A DNA stretch of 64,000 bases from Botryotinia globosa (Eukaryota > Ascomycota > Leotiomycetes > Helotiales > Sclerotiniaceae). Positions 46,730 through 58,035 of this stretch are shown here, piece by piece. The translations under genes were made by a program, and so were the position numbers. The stretch lies in contig RCSZ01000001.1 in the NCBI GenBank assembly GCA_014898425.1, positions 1,798,001 through 1,862,000 of the forward strand, written 5' to 3'. The notes under the pieces are model-generated. The model saw only the letters and a program-made list of their open reading frames with translations, was not told where the DNA came from and made no database searches. The number at the start of each line of letters is the position of its first letter. Within the stretch, counting starts at the first letter, position 1.

Positions 46730-47549
46730 GTGTTTTATTTCGGATTCAAATTGACTATATCGGATGATCGATGGATTTTATGGGCGAAAGATTTACATTG
46801 CAAGAATGTATCAACTATATGCAAAGGTGTTGGGAAGGGAGGAATTGGGCGGGTGCTAATGGGCCACTTTTGAGATATCCAAATTGCTTACCTTGTACAA
46901 AGGATGGGGTCAAAAGTAAGGGGTGTTTTTTTGATGCTTTATTAGATTTCTTGGCTCGTGAGAGCAAGAAGCCGATAACCTTAGGGGGTTCGGTCTCATG
47001 AAAGCTCAGAGATGGACGAATGACATTGGGCAGTAAGGACAGCATCAGATGTAGGTTAAACAGCCCCACGTCAGATTGCTAGAATAATACTACACATTCT
47101 ATGGCTTGTATATCAAGGGAAAATGAACACAATGATACCATCAACATGTGCATATCTCCCTTTTGAAGCACCTCTTAGGTTTCAGCCTTGAAACATACAG
47201 TGACCTAAAGATCTCAATATTCTGTATTCATCACTATTACAGCAAGCATTTTAAGACTGATTCGACCTCGGGAACCTTTGATGTCCACAGCGAATACATA
47301 AACTAGGTAGTTGTTAGTGCAGGTGGGGAGGGAGGGGCAAAGCTGGGGTCAATCATGTGACTACTAGGTAGATCTAAAATATTTTTTCCGGCTTACCTCA
47401 GAAAAGCACACGAGCAAAAACCACCATCACCAATTGTAGCCTTGCTTCGAACACAACTTATAGTTAGTTCTCCTAACACAACAATTATTTTTCTTAATAA
47501 TATTAATGGTCTCAACACATTCTAATTGTCCACTGCAAGATTTTGCAAC
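46730..47549. other. Intergenic between HapC and RRN3
   Basis: About 820 bp. A 76-codon frame at 46771-47001 follows the HapC stop and lies in its likely 3' UTR; nothing in it is recognisable. AT-rich sequence before 47550 is the probable RRN3 promoter. Confidence 0.55.
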
Positions 47550-49621
47550 ATGGTATCTCTTACCTCAATACCCTCAATACCTACCACCACTGGTAGCAAA
47601 CCACTTTTAAAAACTACCATGTCAGGCACGATAAGAAAAGCTCAAGATGCAGATCTGGATGACGATTTAGAAGTGCCAAATCCGAAACGAGCGAGAGTAT
47701 CTTTCAATCCAATGGTCGAAGAAAAGGTTTTAGAGGAATATGTCGCAAAGGGTAGAAGTTTAGAAAGTATCAGAGTGGAGGTCAAGCGGGCAATAGAGGC
47801 ACATGGCAAAGGCGACAGCGAAAAGTACGATAGCATTAAAGAAGTATTTGCGCAGACTGAGGGTGACGAGAGAGAGGATACTGGTTCAAACGATGAAGCG
47901 AAAACATATCTGCTAGCGCTTACTGGCTATGCATCACTATTGAATAAGGATTGCAACGGGCTAGTCAAGGCCATATTGAAGTGCGACTGGATGGGCAGAG
48001 AAGAGGGATTCGTCAAGGCGTATGCTCAGTTTCTGGGAAACTTGGTTAGCGCACAGGGAGCGTATGTTGGGCTGGTGCTTGGAACGCTCGTTGACAACTT
48101 TACTGGAGGCATGTTACCCCCCTTCGTCTCCTAAGCTCTGCTAACCTGAACACAGTACGAGTATCTAGTGGGCGTCTTCCTGGCTGCCCAGATGTTAGTC
48201 GCGATGTACTTTCTTCGAGAGTTCACTTTGCACTGAGATACCTTCTTCGATTGGTCCCCTCCGCCAGCGCTACACTCTCGCCCATCCTTTCAACCAAATT
48301 CCCCTTCGCCGATGAATCAAAGAGAGTACATGTCACATATATCAACAATCTCGTTCGTCTTCTGGAATATGCTCCTGAATTGAAGTCGGATGTCTTCGCT
48401 CTCATCACGGACAGACTAGTCAAAATTGACGTACAAATGCAGGTCGACTTGGACGACGTGGACGATGAGGTTGCAGGTGCTATTGTTCAAGGTCTCGCAA
48501 TGAATCCTTCTGACCAGGAAGAAGAAGACGATGATGACACAGATGATTCCGACGACAGCGATGCCGAATCAATTAATAGCGATGATGAAAGTGGAGACCA
48601 AGCAAAACGTGCCAAAGAAATTCAAGAAAGTGTCGAAAAAATGGATGCAATACTGGACCGCTTATTTGCTATCTACGATCCTTATTTCACAGACCCAAAT
48701 AGTATAGAAGCTGCAAATATGTTCGAGACTTTACTAGGACATTTCGCCAACATCATTCTACCTACATATAGATCTAGACACACTCAATTCCTCCTCTTCC
48801 ACTTTGCACAAAAGTCTGAACATCTTATCGATCAATTTGCTGGAACCTGCGTGCAACTAGCTTTCCAACCTGGAAGACCCGCTGTCCTTCGACAATCTTC
48901 CGCGGCTTATCTCGCTAGCTTTGTGGCGCGAGGCGCACACGTTGAGCCTCAAGTGGTTCGTACCGTTTTTGAGCTCATCGGGAGCAATCTGGATCACATT
49001 CGCACGGAAAATGAACTCACTTGTCGGGGACCCGATCTTAAGAAATATGGTACTTTTTATGCTATGACACAAGCTCTACTTTATATATTTTGCTTCCGCT
49101 GGCGAGATCTTATAGATTCTTCCGAGGTATTCGATGACGAGGACCCCACCGCATTCATTGGGCAAGATCTTGTCTGGACAACAGGTATCAAAGAGACACT
49201 CTCTCGTGCTATTTACTCGAAACTCAACCCTCTTAAAATCTGTTCCCCGCCCATTGTTTCCGAGTTCGCTAAGATCGCACATCATCTACGATTCATGTAC
49301 GTATATCCTTTGCTAGAGACCAACAAACGTATTCGTTTAAGTCAGTTCTCGAGTGCAGTCGGAAATGGTGCATTGCGGGACTCGGGCAATGGTGCAAGCA
49401 ATGACAGCTGGCACCAACTCGATGCTTACTTTCCTTTTGATCCATATCAACTACCTGTGTCAAAGAAGTGGATTGAGGACGACTATGTACAATGGCAAGG
49501 CATTCCAGGACTCAATAAAGATGAGAGTGATGATGAAAGTAGTGGAGACGAGGAGGAGGATGAGAATGAGAATGCGCCTGAAGATGACGATACGGCAACT
49601 GACGAAGAAGCGGAAGATTAA
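47550..49621 (+). CDS. RRN3: RNA polymerase I initiation factor Rrn3
   Basis: Factor that bridges RNA polymerase I to core factor at rDNA promoters in the nucleolus. Two exons, 47550-48108 and 48156-49621, give 674 aa. HEAT-repeat helices run through the protein. Recognisable segments include DWMGREEGFVKAYAQFLGNLVSA, HFALRYLLRLVP, FAHFAKKSE-like SEHLIDQF, RQSSAAYLASFVARG and YALTQALLYIFCFRW-like TQALLYIFCFRW, and YFPFDPYQLPVSKKWI near the end. An acidic Asp/Ser loop at about 320-345 is the usual regulatory insertion, and the C-terminus is also Asp/Glu-rich. The intron (48109-48155) has a GC donor (GAG|GCATGT); the only nearby GT gives the wrong frame. Start is the first ATG of the open frame. 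Confidence 0.92.
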
Positions 49622-50448
49622 GGCTTCATTATGGAGTTAGATACAATGCCATTTTTGAGACAGGGAGTTTTGACCACGTTTATGCTATTCGGAGTTTCAT
49701 CATGAGGAGATTATCGGGTAGGCAGGCACATGCAGGCACATGACTCTTTCAGCGAAGGTGTCGGGGAATATAAACAAGCGGCGTTTTATTGTTGGGCTGG
49801 GAAAAGTTTGGTGTCGGTATTGTTGGCGTTCATTCCTGCTTGGGAGAGGGGAACTCCTACATAAACGGGTTGATATACGGGATTCGAAAAGGATGGGAGG
49901 CCCGGCAATTGTGCGTGGGAATTAGTCAATGGTGCACGAAGTCATGATTGTAGACTTGCTTCCTATCCAATTCGTCTCATTCATAGCGATCTTACATATA
50001 GAACGAAGTATTGCTAGCAGCTCATGAACTAGCAGATACCTAAGTCAGGTAGGCTATTAAATTTCTCTGTGAGAAATAGAACGTGTAGATAGAGCACCTA
50101 TAGATAAAAGAACGTTTACAACATGTCCATCTCATTTTGATGACCGACGTGATTAGAGTTCCTTGACCAAATTACCTTCATTCTTGCACTACCTTAATTC
50201 TCGCTGGGTGTTTATCGCCTTTGATGCTCGGCACTAGGACTGCGAGGAAGATATGCTGCCCTACGAGAAATATACTACAAAGCATTGCAGGCACCCAGGT
50301 AAGTAACAATAATAGACAGGGTGTACATGAGTTCCACAATATCCACGCGAACAACTTAATATTTCATCGCAAGCTATACAAGACTCCAGTCCATGGCTCA
50401 ACTAGCCACACCATCACCATTCATATCCTACAATCCTCGCTCCCATCT
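49622..50448. other. Intergenic, convergent 3' ends of RRN3 and esterase
   Basis: About 830 bp with no supported gene. Short frames at 49740 and 50221 overlap this stretch and the esterase end and are not reported. Confidence 0.6.
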
Positions 50449-52604
50449 CTAAATCGGCACACTCCCCGCAACACTTGCCCAAAATTTACACCTTGCCTCC
50501 AAGCTGTATCTTCCCACGTCAATCCCCACATTTTTGAATCCGTCACTCGCAATTACATATTCCTTTCCGCTGTTGATTTCTGGCACGCCCGGCTCCGATG
50601 CATTTGTCAGCTTGTGTTGGTTGGGGTTTCCGGTGGCCATGAAGGAGCCGAATGCTCCTGCGTAGCCTTGGTAGATGAGCGGTTGCGATTTCTGGACCGC
50701 GTTTACTTGGTTCCACTGAGTGGGGTGGTTAGATGAGCTTCCAAACTTGAAGTTGGAGTCAGGGAAGAAGAAAAGAGAAAGGAAGGGAAGGGAAAAGATG
50801 AAGGAGGCAGATTTACATAAATGGTATCGCTTCCGTGTCTCGCGGGACTGATCGTGTATTCTCCCATCCATCCACTTCTACTCGCCGCCTTGCTCGTCCA
50901 CAGAGCTGGACACGCCAGTACCGAGTCCCGGTATATAAGGCCTGCTCTCTCGTACGTAGTGTTGTAGCCTGGAAAGGTCTCTGCCGTGCCGGAAAGAGGG
51001 TATAGGGCGCGCACGGCATCGAGCTGGGATTTGGAAAATGAGGGGAGGTAGCCCGCGAGCCAGACGTTGAAGGAGGCGATGGTGGAGTTGAAGGGTGGTG
51101 TACCGGTGTCCGTGGCGTTTTGAAGGCCGGAGGGAACAAAGTTTTCGCCTAGTTGGGAGGTATTAGTGATTCGATTTTGCAGTTGAGAGGGGCGATTTTT
51201 GTTATATCTGCAATGTAACTTCAAGGGAATAATTTCTTTTCAATATATCTTCAATACCCCAGAACTACCGGGAGAATCATAGAGTATCAGATGGAGTAAT
51301 TTATCTCTCGATGTACAAGAAGCAAATTTGTGGTATCAACCCGGCCCAGTGTCCAACAGGATACTTTGATTTCACCATTCTGACCGAGAAAGAGACCTAT
51401 CTTACCTTCATGCGCATTATACATGCCCCATCCCCCTGTAATAGCGATTTCCCCTTTGCCGCCTCTGCCACCTTTCGCATTGACCGTCGCTTCACTCAAA
51501 CTTTTCTTCAGGAACTTCCCATCAATAACTGGCGCCCATGTATAACTACTAGTATTCCAAGTGTGACTCGCCGCCACAACCAGCGCGGCTTCGGCTAGAA
51601 CCTCCCATTCTAGCGATTTCAAACACTGCAAAGTGCCATTGATAGCACCGGTGCAGTTTGTCAGGTCCGTCATGGTATCGTAAATGGATTGAGCTTGGGG
51701 AGCATCGTAGGTGTATGATTTGGGCCAGAAAGGAGAGGAAGCGAGAGCACGGTTGAAGAGAGGTGGAGTGGTTTCTCCGGAAGTGGCGAGGACTTGTGCG
51801 CTATATAGGATTGCCGTTAGTCAATACATACATTCAGCATATAAGAAGGATTGCTCTAGAGGTAGTAAAAATGAGTAACAAACACCACACTTCCCGCTCC
51901 TGCACTTTGCCCCCAAATGCCCACATTATCTTTGTCTCCGCCAAATTGATCGATATACTTATTTACCCATTCAAGAACTGCTCTCTGGTCCAGCAACCCA
52001 GGATTTAGATCAGAATTTTCATCTTCTGCAATCTCCTTTCCGGGGAGAAATCCAAACGTATTGACACGATAATTGGGGTATACGAAGAGTATATCGTTCT
52101 GAGCAGAAACGTTGAGAACGGGATAGGCCGAAGGGGGAACTGCCAGCGAACCACCGCCTTGAATGAATCCGCCCCCGAAGAAAACTACCATGACTGGTCG
52201 AAGTGGTTGATTGGATGTCCATGGGCGAGAGTAGAGGGATAAGTAAAGACAGTCCTCTGACCCAACATTCTACATTTGGTCGTGTCAGAGTTAAATTGAC
52301 CGGATATGTGATATGACTATGGGGATAAAGTGCTTACACCTTTTTGAGGACAAGCGGGAAATGTTTGGATGGAGTTATAGGTTCCATCTGTGATAGGAAG
52401 AGGAGGCTGTGGGCCTCTAAACCTATTGTTCCCAGTTGGGGGTGCTGCAAAGGGGATTTTCTGATAATAGGTTATGTTATATGTAGATGAGTATGCGCCT
52501 TGGAACGTGCCATAATCTAGCGATGCTGTAATATTTTGTGCAATTACAAGAAAGGGAAAGATGAATAAGGAAAGTAAGACAGATGGAAGTGAGGTTGAAT
52601 CCAT
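50449..52604 (-). CDS. Secreted type-B carboxylesterase/lipase
   Basis: Secreted alpha/beta-hydrolase of the carboxylesterase type-B family (cholinesterase/lipase fold); the natural substrate is unknown. Five minus-strand exons, 52338-52604, 51884-52269, 51406-51800, 50817-51148 and 50715-50449, join in frame to 548 aa. The N-terminus is a signal peptide (about residues 1-23, ending IAQ). The nucleophile elbow is GQSAG, with Ser at about 211. The acid is Glu of the HEG segment near 349 and the base is His of PARHGSD near 454. The oxyanion-hole segment FFGGGFIQGGG is present, and SEDCLYLSLY is the family signature 2. Several Asn-X-Ser/Thr sites fit a secreted glycoprotein. Start choice is between ATGs at 52604 and 52628; the shorter gives a normal signal peptide. 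Confidence 0.9.
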
Positions 52605-53354
52605 TTTGAAAGCAACTAAAACGATCATGGAAATGTAATAATGGATGATAACTTCAACCTTCACTTTCCTTGGCACTCATCACACCCTTTATATATCCAG
52701 ATTCCCATACTTCAAGTATCATTCATTCATTCATTGATTTATACAGACCTACCTGGTCAATGAATGCACGCAAACTTGAGTCCTAATTGAAGACACTTTT
52801 TGGATGGAGAGAGATGTTAAATGGCGGGGTTGTGCAGATCTGGGGGAAAAGAGCTCGGAAGAATCCGACCAGGATCTCACATATACTTTTCAAGTGAAAT
52901 AAGCGACCAATAGAAAGGCGGAAAATATATTGCCTAATACCTAGGTACATATCAATCATCATATCACATCACAACTGCCATCCATGGATTAAAATATCGG
53001 GCTTTGCTACACCGAAATATGTATTTTTCCGTGCCAAATAAAGTTAATGCTGGTAAACGTGATCAAGACCAACACCTGCCGTCAAACTCCAATCCTCCCC
53101 AATAGCCTTTGCTTTCATAAACGCTGGGGGTATAAGGAGAAGATGCGCATCACTATGCAAGGTATCCCAAAGCTCCATTCCCAAGTATCCCAGATGAGAA
53201 AAAAACGCTAAAAAAAATGGAAACGTGAGAGCCCTTGCTCCATCGTGATCCTTGATCCCATAAATAAAAGGTAAAATGATGCATGTTTTGATGTATATCA
53301 GGTCATACGGTACCATCGTTGTGGTGCCCGTTGCGGTCTATAGTCTTGTCAAAG

Positions 53355-54830
53355 TTAGTGATAAGGCATTGGACCATAATTTCGACGTCTCGGACCTTGC
53401 ATTATGTCTTCTCTTGGCAAAGGTGGCAATGGAGGACGATCCATAGCAGGCAAATCATCTTTGACATCCTCCTCTCTCCTCTCAGCCATTTCCTTAAGAA
53501 TTAGCGTCGATAGTTCCGGATTGTCCATGAAGAAGCTTGAGGTTTCCTCCGGGTACTTCTTCCACAATCCAGCTTGCAAGAAACCAACTCTAGCAAAGAC
53601 TTTTTTGAGCAGAGGATCCATTGAGCTTACGCCATCATATAAAGTTTTACATGATTTCAAGACTGAAGGTAGTGCAGCATCTGATCCAGCAACTTCGAAA
53701 TTGTTTACGATGAATGCGGATATACAGTTTTTGAAGTCCTGCATGAGATATCTCTCGGCGCAAACGTAAACATCGACGCTTATAGAATACGCAATCGACC
53801 AGGTTCTCAAATCTTCTTGAGACATTCTCTCCTCTACAGGAGGCTCATCCACAGCATTGTTTCGAGAGCCTCTTCTACGATCTCTCGGGCCAGGGGCTTG
53901 AGGATAACCATTACGAGCTATGACTGGCATTGGCTGAGGTGGTGGTGGGAGACCATTTATCCAACGATTTCTGGGTGGAGGTATTCTTCTCGTTACGCCA
54001 CAGTTCCAGCAGGTTGGACCAAAGGTTTCTACGGTACATTGAGCACAATTGCAATCCGGCCGATGACGTCCAGATTCCTTTCGTTGTCGTTGTTCCCAGG
54101 CTCGCTCTTGACGCCTGCGACGAGTTTCGCGTCTTCTCCGACTTCTGGCACTTTGAGCATTTAGTAACATGATCTCATAGAAGTTTCGAAAATTCAGCAG
54201 GGGATTCTACCTTTCATCGCTTGCGGTTCCACTCTCTGATCCATCATCACTACCCGAAGCGTTTCCATCTTCGTTCTGTTCTTTTCCTTTACCCTTTTCA
54301 GGTTCGACGACGAGGATTTCTGCGACAGGACGCAAAGGAGAGTACTTTGACTCGTAGAGGAACGCGATGACAAACTCGAACAGCGTAGGATTTTCCTCGG
54401 GTAAATCAAGAGCTTGATCTTGGGCTTCTTTGAACCCTCCATCCAACGCCTTTCTGAAGTATTCCGATTTGGTGAGTATATCGCGGTGAACATAAAAGGT
54501 TTGGGCATGAGGTCCGACACGGATCGGTATCATCGGTGATGAATAGCGACTATGTCATCATTAAATCAGTATGGGCTATTTGCGATTTCTGAGAATGAGA
54601 AAGTGATGTGCATTCCAAACAGAATCGCACGAGATAATAGATGTAACATACCCATCGACACTAGATACCCAAAGATCCTTCTTAGGATCTGCCACTTCTT
54701 TGACCTTTATATCTTCGTCTACAAAGCTGAGAACGACGACATCTGGAGTGGTAGTAGAAGGCGCTCGCATTGCCGCATCAAGAGAAGTCTCTCCTCGATT
54801 CGTTCGAGGATTTCCTGACTGTGCAGCCAT
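53355..54830 (-). CDS. BTB/POZ-domain protein with Cys-rich insertion
   Basis: Likely adaptor protein with a BTB/POZ fold. Three minus-strand exons, 54652-54830, 54211-54549 and 53355-54144, join in phase 2 at both junctions, giving 435 aa. The first half of the BTB core lies at about residues 65-130 (VGPHAQTFYVHRDIL..SEYFRKAL..EENPTLFEFVIAFLYE). The second half (VYVCAERYLMQDFKNCISAF) appears only at about 290-310. Between them lies an insertion of about 150 residues: an acidic Gly/Ser part, an Arg-rich basic helix, a Cys cluster (CNC, then C-x2-C pairs around QCTVETF and CWNC) and a Pro-rich part. The C-terminus is a helical tail, ending Pro/Arg-rich. Target unknown. The second acceptor could also be at AAAG one codon upstream; CAG is preferred here. 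Confidence 0.8.
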
Positions 54831-57009
54831 TGTTCCCAAGTTTTTTTTTAGGATAGCCACAAATGTAAGTGTATACTAGACAGTGAGATGACCTTAAGTA
54901 AAAGGTGGTAAAGATAGGACTGAAAGATATTAGCCCCGCTCTTGACTATGATCAAGGCTTCCCGCTTCGTGTTACCACACCTCTTCTTCTTCTTCTTATT
55001 TTTTTCTGGTTTCGCCAAATCACAGAACCACGAAAGCACGAAAGCACGAAAGCACGACGTCCCTTTGTGGCGTTGTTTTGACTACCTTGGAAGTGGATGA
55101 TGAGTTGTGGTGGTGTTCCCATTCAGCTGGATGGGTAATTCAGAAAGTAGATAGGCGCATGGTATATCTGAGTAGTAGACTGTAGGTAGACAGACTATAG
55201 GTAGAATGTAAAGTGGAGATGACGATAGATCTTCGCAAAGACGAAGAATGACTGTTGATTAGCTGAACAGACGGAATTTTGATCGACACCAGTTGTAGAG
55301 ATTGATATGGAGAGAGCAGGTGTTGTGAGGTGTTGTAAGTAATTGAAAGAATTAGGTAGCAAGGTAGGTAGGTATTGAGAAGAAGAATTGAATGAAGTGA
55401 ATTAATTAATTGCCTACCTTAATATTAGGTACCTAGGTAGCTACAACGGTCGAGCGTGCGTCATGATAGTGATTACAATGTGGATAAACTCTGAACTTTA
55501 GAACTTTCAGAGCCTTAAGAACCTGGGAAGTTTATTATTAGTGGTGGATTAGTGGTAGATTAGTGGTAGATTAGTGGTGGATTAGTGGTGGATTAGTGAT
55601 GGATTAGTGGTCTATTAGTGGTGGATTAGTGGTGTATCAGTGGTGGATTAGTGGTGGATTAGTGGTGGATTAGTGGTGGATTAGTGGTGTATAAGTGGTG
55701 GATCAGTGGTGGATTAGTGTTCTATTAGTGTTCTATTAGTTCGCTATTAGTGGTCTATTAGTGGTGGGGGAGGGGCAATTAGATAAGCTTGTCTGCTAAA
55801 GTCACTACAGTATAGCCTAGAGCTTACTTGGTGAGCCCTGGAGTACTTACCTACTACCCTATGCAAACCTTGGAAGAGCATACCTAGGCATACCTCCGTA
55901 CCTAGTATCTACCCCTACCTTCCTCTACCTTCCTCTACCTTCCTACATGTTTTATCTTGTATGTGATCCTCATTATGACCTTTGCATCTTTTACTGCAAG
56001 CATACCGGTACAGTAGTAGTATTGACTACGTACCAGGTACATATATATGTGCTGTTGTAAGATCTTACATCAATATCATTCACATCTACCTGACATCGAC
56101 CATCCCCTCCCGAGGTAATGGGTACATCGTCTCGATCACTAGTAAGTCAAAGTTACATTGCAGAAGATCCTGCAAGATCCTGCATTTGGTGTATCTACTA
56201 TATTTCGTTCAATGTCGATGTCACTTTGAACTACCACCATCGGTCAGCTCCATGACAGGCAGGGCACAGCTCAGCTACATGTGCCTCAAATCAGATTCAT
56301 GGATGATAACTGGCCGCTACTCAAACATCTTTTGGGCAACATTATATCAGTCCCACCTTTAGATATCTGTACCCAAGAAGAGAACGCGATCCCCCATTTT
56401 CAATCTTGTCTTCCCTTCTTCAGCCACCATTCCTTAACATGGATTGGATCCGAATAATCGGTACCGGATGCTCACAAGGAAGTCCCGAATTCATGGGTGC
56501 ATGATAATCGCCATCTCTTTCGTGCTCACCGTGGAAACTCTGCTCGAGGTTACAATACATATGACAGATATGTATGCCCGATCATTGTAAATATGTATGC
56601 AGGATACGGAGAAAAACTTCCTGGATATTGTCTCATTAAGATTTGGGATGAAAAATCGAAGGATTATCGTGTCAGTCGCATGCATGTTCGGAGAAACAAT
56701 TGCGTCCTAAACGGGGACCTGCATGATTGTGATTGCTTCATGCATGGGAAGCGCCTACGATTACAACATTGAACAATATGGCTACGGAATAAGCGACCGA
56801 CAAAAGAGCATTCATCAATCATTTGGTTCATCGAGATCTCTATGTGTATGAATGGGAAGAATCAAAACTAGACGATGCTTCAAGTCACGACAGCGCCTGC
56901 GAACATGTGGAAGTAAAGCAGACCATGAATCGGGCTGATTAGACCCCCTCTCCATTTCCCTCCGTGTTGTCACTTTAGGAAATTCCCACCTGTTTTGGCC
57001 ATTATTTCA
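54831..57009. other. Gene-poor interval with tandem repeats
   Basis: About 2.2 kb. It holds three CGAAAGCAC units (about 55030-55057), an 11-bp minisatellite (55537-55765) and AGGTA/CCTA-rich stretches. At 56437-56772 on the plus strand two short frames, the first ATG-started, lie in different registers; together they might be a decayed gene, but I recognise no family. Confidence 0.5.
55537..55765. repeat. 11-bp minisatellite GGTGGATTAGT, about 20 copies
   Basis: About 20 units of an 11-bp motif over 229 bp. Variants include GGTAGATTAGT, GGTCTATTAGT, GGTGTATCAGT and, toward the end, GTTCTATTAGT, so copies have diverged from both edges. The array is non-coding in context. Confidence 0.93.
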
Positions 57010-58035
57010 TCATAGTAGCCTTGAAATGCTAACCACCCTTTTTCCGGTCCTACTTCGAGTCAGCAATCTGTAGATTTCACCCGAATAGAAGCCAAAATTA
57101 CCTCCGACTTGATCATAAGTAAAAGCTGCCTCCTCATCTCCAATGATCTTCTTCAACTTCCCACTACCCGAAGCTGCAGCATCAACAAGTACCTAGGTAG
57201 CTGGGCATGACAGGTTTTATCAAGGCTATTAATGAACCAGAAGGCTGCCTCATCCAGTCTCTGACCTACCGCTAAGAGCCCTTGATTCTGTAAATTGCAC
57301 GCCTTGCCGTTGCCCAAACTTTTCGCGATACGAACACCTTCTTCGCGGTCAAGTACAATCCCTCCAAAATTGTCATATACACTATGTGATTTGTAAAAGC
57401 GCCGAGAATCTTGAGTTATCATATCAAGAGGAAGACCGAATGCGCTGTAGGCTTTGCCATAGACCGAATGGGCATGACAAGCAGCGTGTACATCGGGACG
57501 AGCTTTGTGAACTGCAGAATGTCAGCTATCTTAAACAGCCCGACGGTGGAGTTCTTGTACCTTCAGAATGAATTGCAAACGCCGCAGCATTGATTGGCTC
57601 ATCTCCAATTACCACTTCACCATCTTCGTTCACCAAGATAAGGTCTGATACACAGATTTGAGAGAAATGTTGAGAGAGAGAGAAGAATGGGATCACCAAC
57701 TGATCTATCCAAATTTAATTAGCTTCTTATCATCGGCGACTAGACTACTACTCGACGACATTCTCACATATGGCCAGCAACCCCTTCACCGAAACCTCGA
57801 TCGGCGAATCTGTCACATCTTAGTCACAACTCAAGTATTACAGTTTTCAAAAGGATTCTCACATTCTAAATGCAGCAGCCAAATGCTGTTTGCGATATAA
57901 TCTCTCTTCTTCTCAACTCTCAAACGTCGGGTACGACCTGATTTTGAGCTTTTTGCCTGACACAGTTGTCCCCTTTGCGCCCACTCGACTATCATTTGCG
58001 GCTTCATTATCGAGTGAAGTCGCCGTTGGTGACAT
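57010..58035 (-). pseudogene. Class II aldolase/adducin-domain pseudogene
   Basis: Remnant of a class II aldolase/adducin N-terminal domain protein, a family of about 290 aa in filamentous fungi. The minus strand reads MSPTATSLDNEA.. from the ATG at 58035, through AFRIFADRGFGEGVAGH, CVSDLILVNEDGEV, RPDVHAACHAHSVYGKAY, FYKSHSVYDNFGGIVLD, LGNGKACNLQNQGLL and GQRLDEAAFWFINSLDK, to YDQVGGNFGFYSGEIY. The introns still look spliceable, near 57860 and 57560. Three breaks are visible. First, a TGA at 57913-57915 in place of a sense codon after PTFES. Second, loss of about ten codons with a frame change beside a CT run near 57690, where the family has its FWINP segment. Third, an 8-bp insertion near 57191-57198 that shifts the frame after HAQL. 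The His residues that bind the metal (HAHS) remain. The gene cannot make a full protein. Confidence 0.85.

Noticed and set aside
46771..47001. 76-codon frame after HapC
   Set aside because: Lies in the likely HapC 3' UTR; no similarity or exon signals.
53044..53316. 90-codon ATG frame just after the BTB gene
   Set aside because: Starts 39 bp past the BTB stop, has T-rich stretches like intron ends, and matches nothing I know.
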